A model generated the notes under the pieces. It did not search any database, was not told where the DNA came from, and saw nothing but the letters and a program-made list of their open reading frames with translations. The position numbers were made by a program, and so were the translations under genes. DNA of 33,017 nt. Origin: a bacterium (GTDB lineage: Bacteria > SM23-81 > DAOVCL01). Below are positions 33,007 through 33,017 of this stretch, one piece after another. The first letter of the stretch is position 1; each line of letters begins with the position of its first letter. The stretch is from contig JAOZPP010000033.1 of NCBI GenBank assembly GCA_029932675.1, forward strand, positions 1 to 33,017, given 5' to 3'.

Positions 33007-33017
33007 CCATAGAAAAT

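Larger units (their letters stand above)
32719..33017. other. Gene-poor tail after tRNA-Ala, with promoter-like, foldable and mobile-element-like sequence
   Basis: About 300 nt without a convincing gene. It holds a promoter-like pair at 32734-32762, a foldable segment from about 32778 to 32875, tiny open frames (for example 32841-32886, about 15 residues, and 32893-33006, 37 residues) and a bulged hairpin at 32967-32998. The mixture looks like remnants of, or the edge of, a mobile element continuing past the window. An antisense frame running back across tRNA-Ala is not believable. Confidence 0.5.

Noticed and set aside
1-33017. CRISPR array or direct-repeat array
   Set aside because: No regularly spaced repeats of CRISPR type were seen on either strand.

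Overview
The window reads as bacterial chromosome from an uncultured or poorly sampled lineage. It has bacterial tRNAs, Shine-Dalgarno sequences before most genes, bacterial-type AsnRS and LeuRS, an operon-rich layout and several TTG starts. The lineage is not certain. A secreted protein ends in a FlgD/Por-type (T9SS type A) sorting domain, and a DUF3536-type GH57 enzyme is present; both are frequent in the FCB group and neighbouring candidate phyla. The radical SAM activase, citrate-lyase genes and two-subunit glycine decarboxylase fit an anaerobic or fermentative life, but that is inference.

Layout. The left edge (1-1310) holds a decayed tyrosine recombinase next to tRNA-Arg(CCT), then a membrane-anchored TPR-like protein on the + strand. 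From 1311 to 29745 every gene is on the - strand. In transcription order these are: argF; purM, a sigma-54 activator, an HD hydrolase, a fused aconitase-family dehydratase, a CitD-CitE fusion, citF and an NrdG-like radical SAM protein; gcvH-gcvPA-gcvPB-pyrF-PAP2; a surface/secretion cluster (T9SS-tagged protein, DUF4159 protein, a multi-ACT-like protein, an 11-repeat TPR-like protein); polysaccharide deacetylase, Na/Pi cotransporter and a frameshifted holin-4-like membrane protein; and asnS-leuS-ktrB-ktrA. Visible promoters and hairpin terminators divide this run into about five transcription units. The right edge has the + strand GH57 gene with a near-consensus promoter, tRNA-Ala(GGC) with its own promoter, and a roughly 300-nt gene-poor tail. 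The tail has a promoter-like sequence, a foldable segment and a bulged hairpin resembling an IS200/IS605 end.

How the genes work together. The most distinctive block is 21131-27695: sigma-54 activator, HD protein, LeuC-LeuD-type fused dehydratase, CitD-CitE and CitF, with touching or overlapping ends. A hydratase beside an acyl-carrier-dependent lyase suggests a pathway that isomerises or hydrates a tricarboxylate or methyl-dicarboxylate and then splits it to acetate plus an oxoacid. Citrate/isocitrate or mesaconate/citramalate are both possible. The dehydratase has Cys where aconitases carry the catalytic His of the Asp-His pair, so its substrate is open. The Gcv proteins cleave glycine, but gcvT is not in the window. 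The 10154-15553 cluster looks like an export or cell-surface module of unknown role.

Several starts were revised from the longest open frame because Shine-Dalgarno placement and gene overlaps favour shorter forms (DUF4159 gene, T9SS-tagged gene, HD gene, citF).
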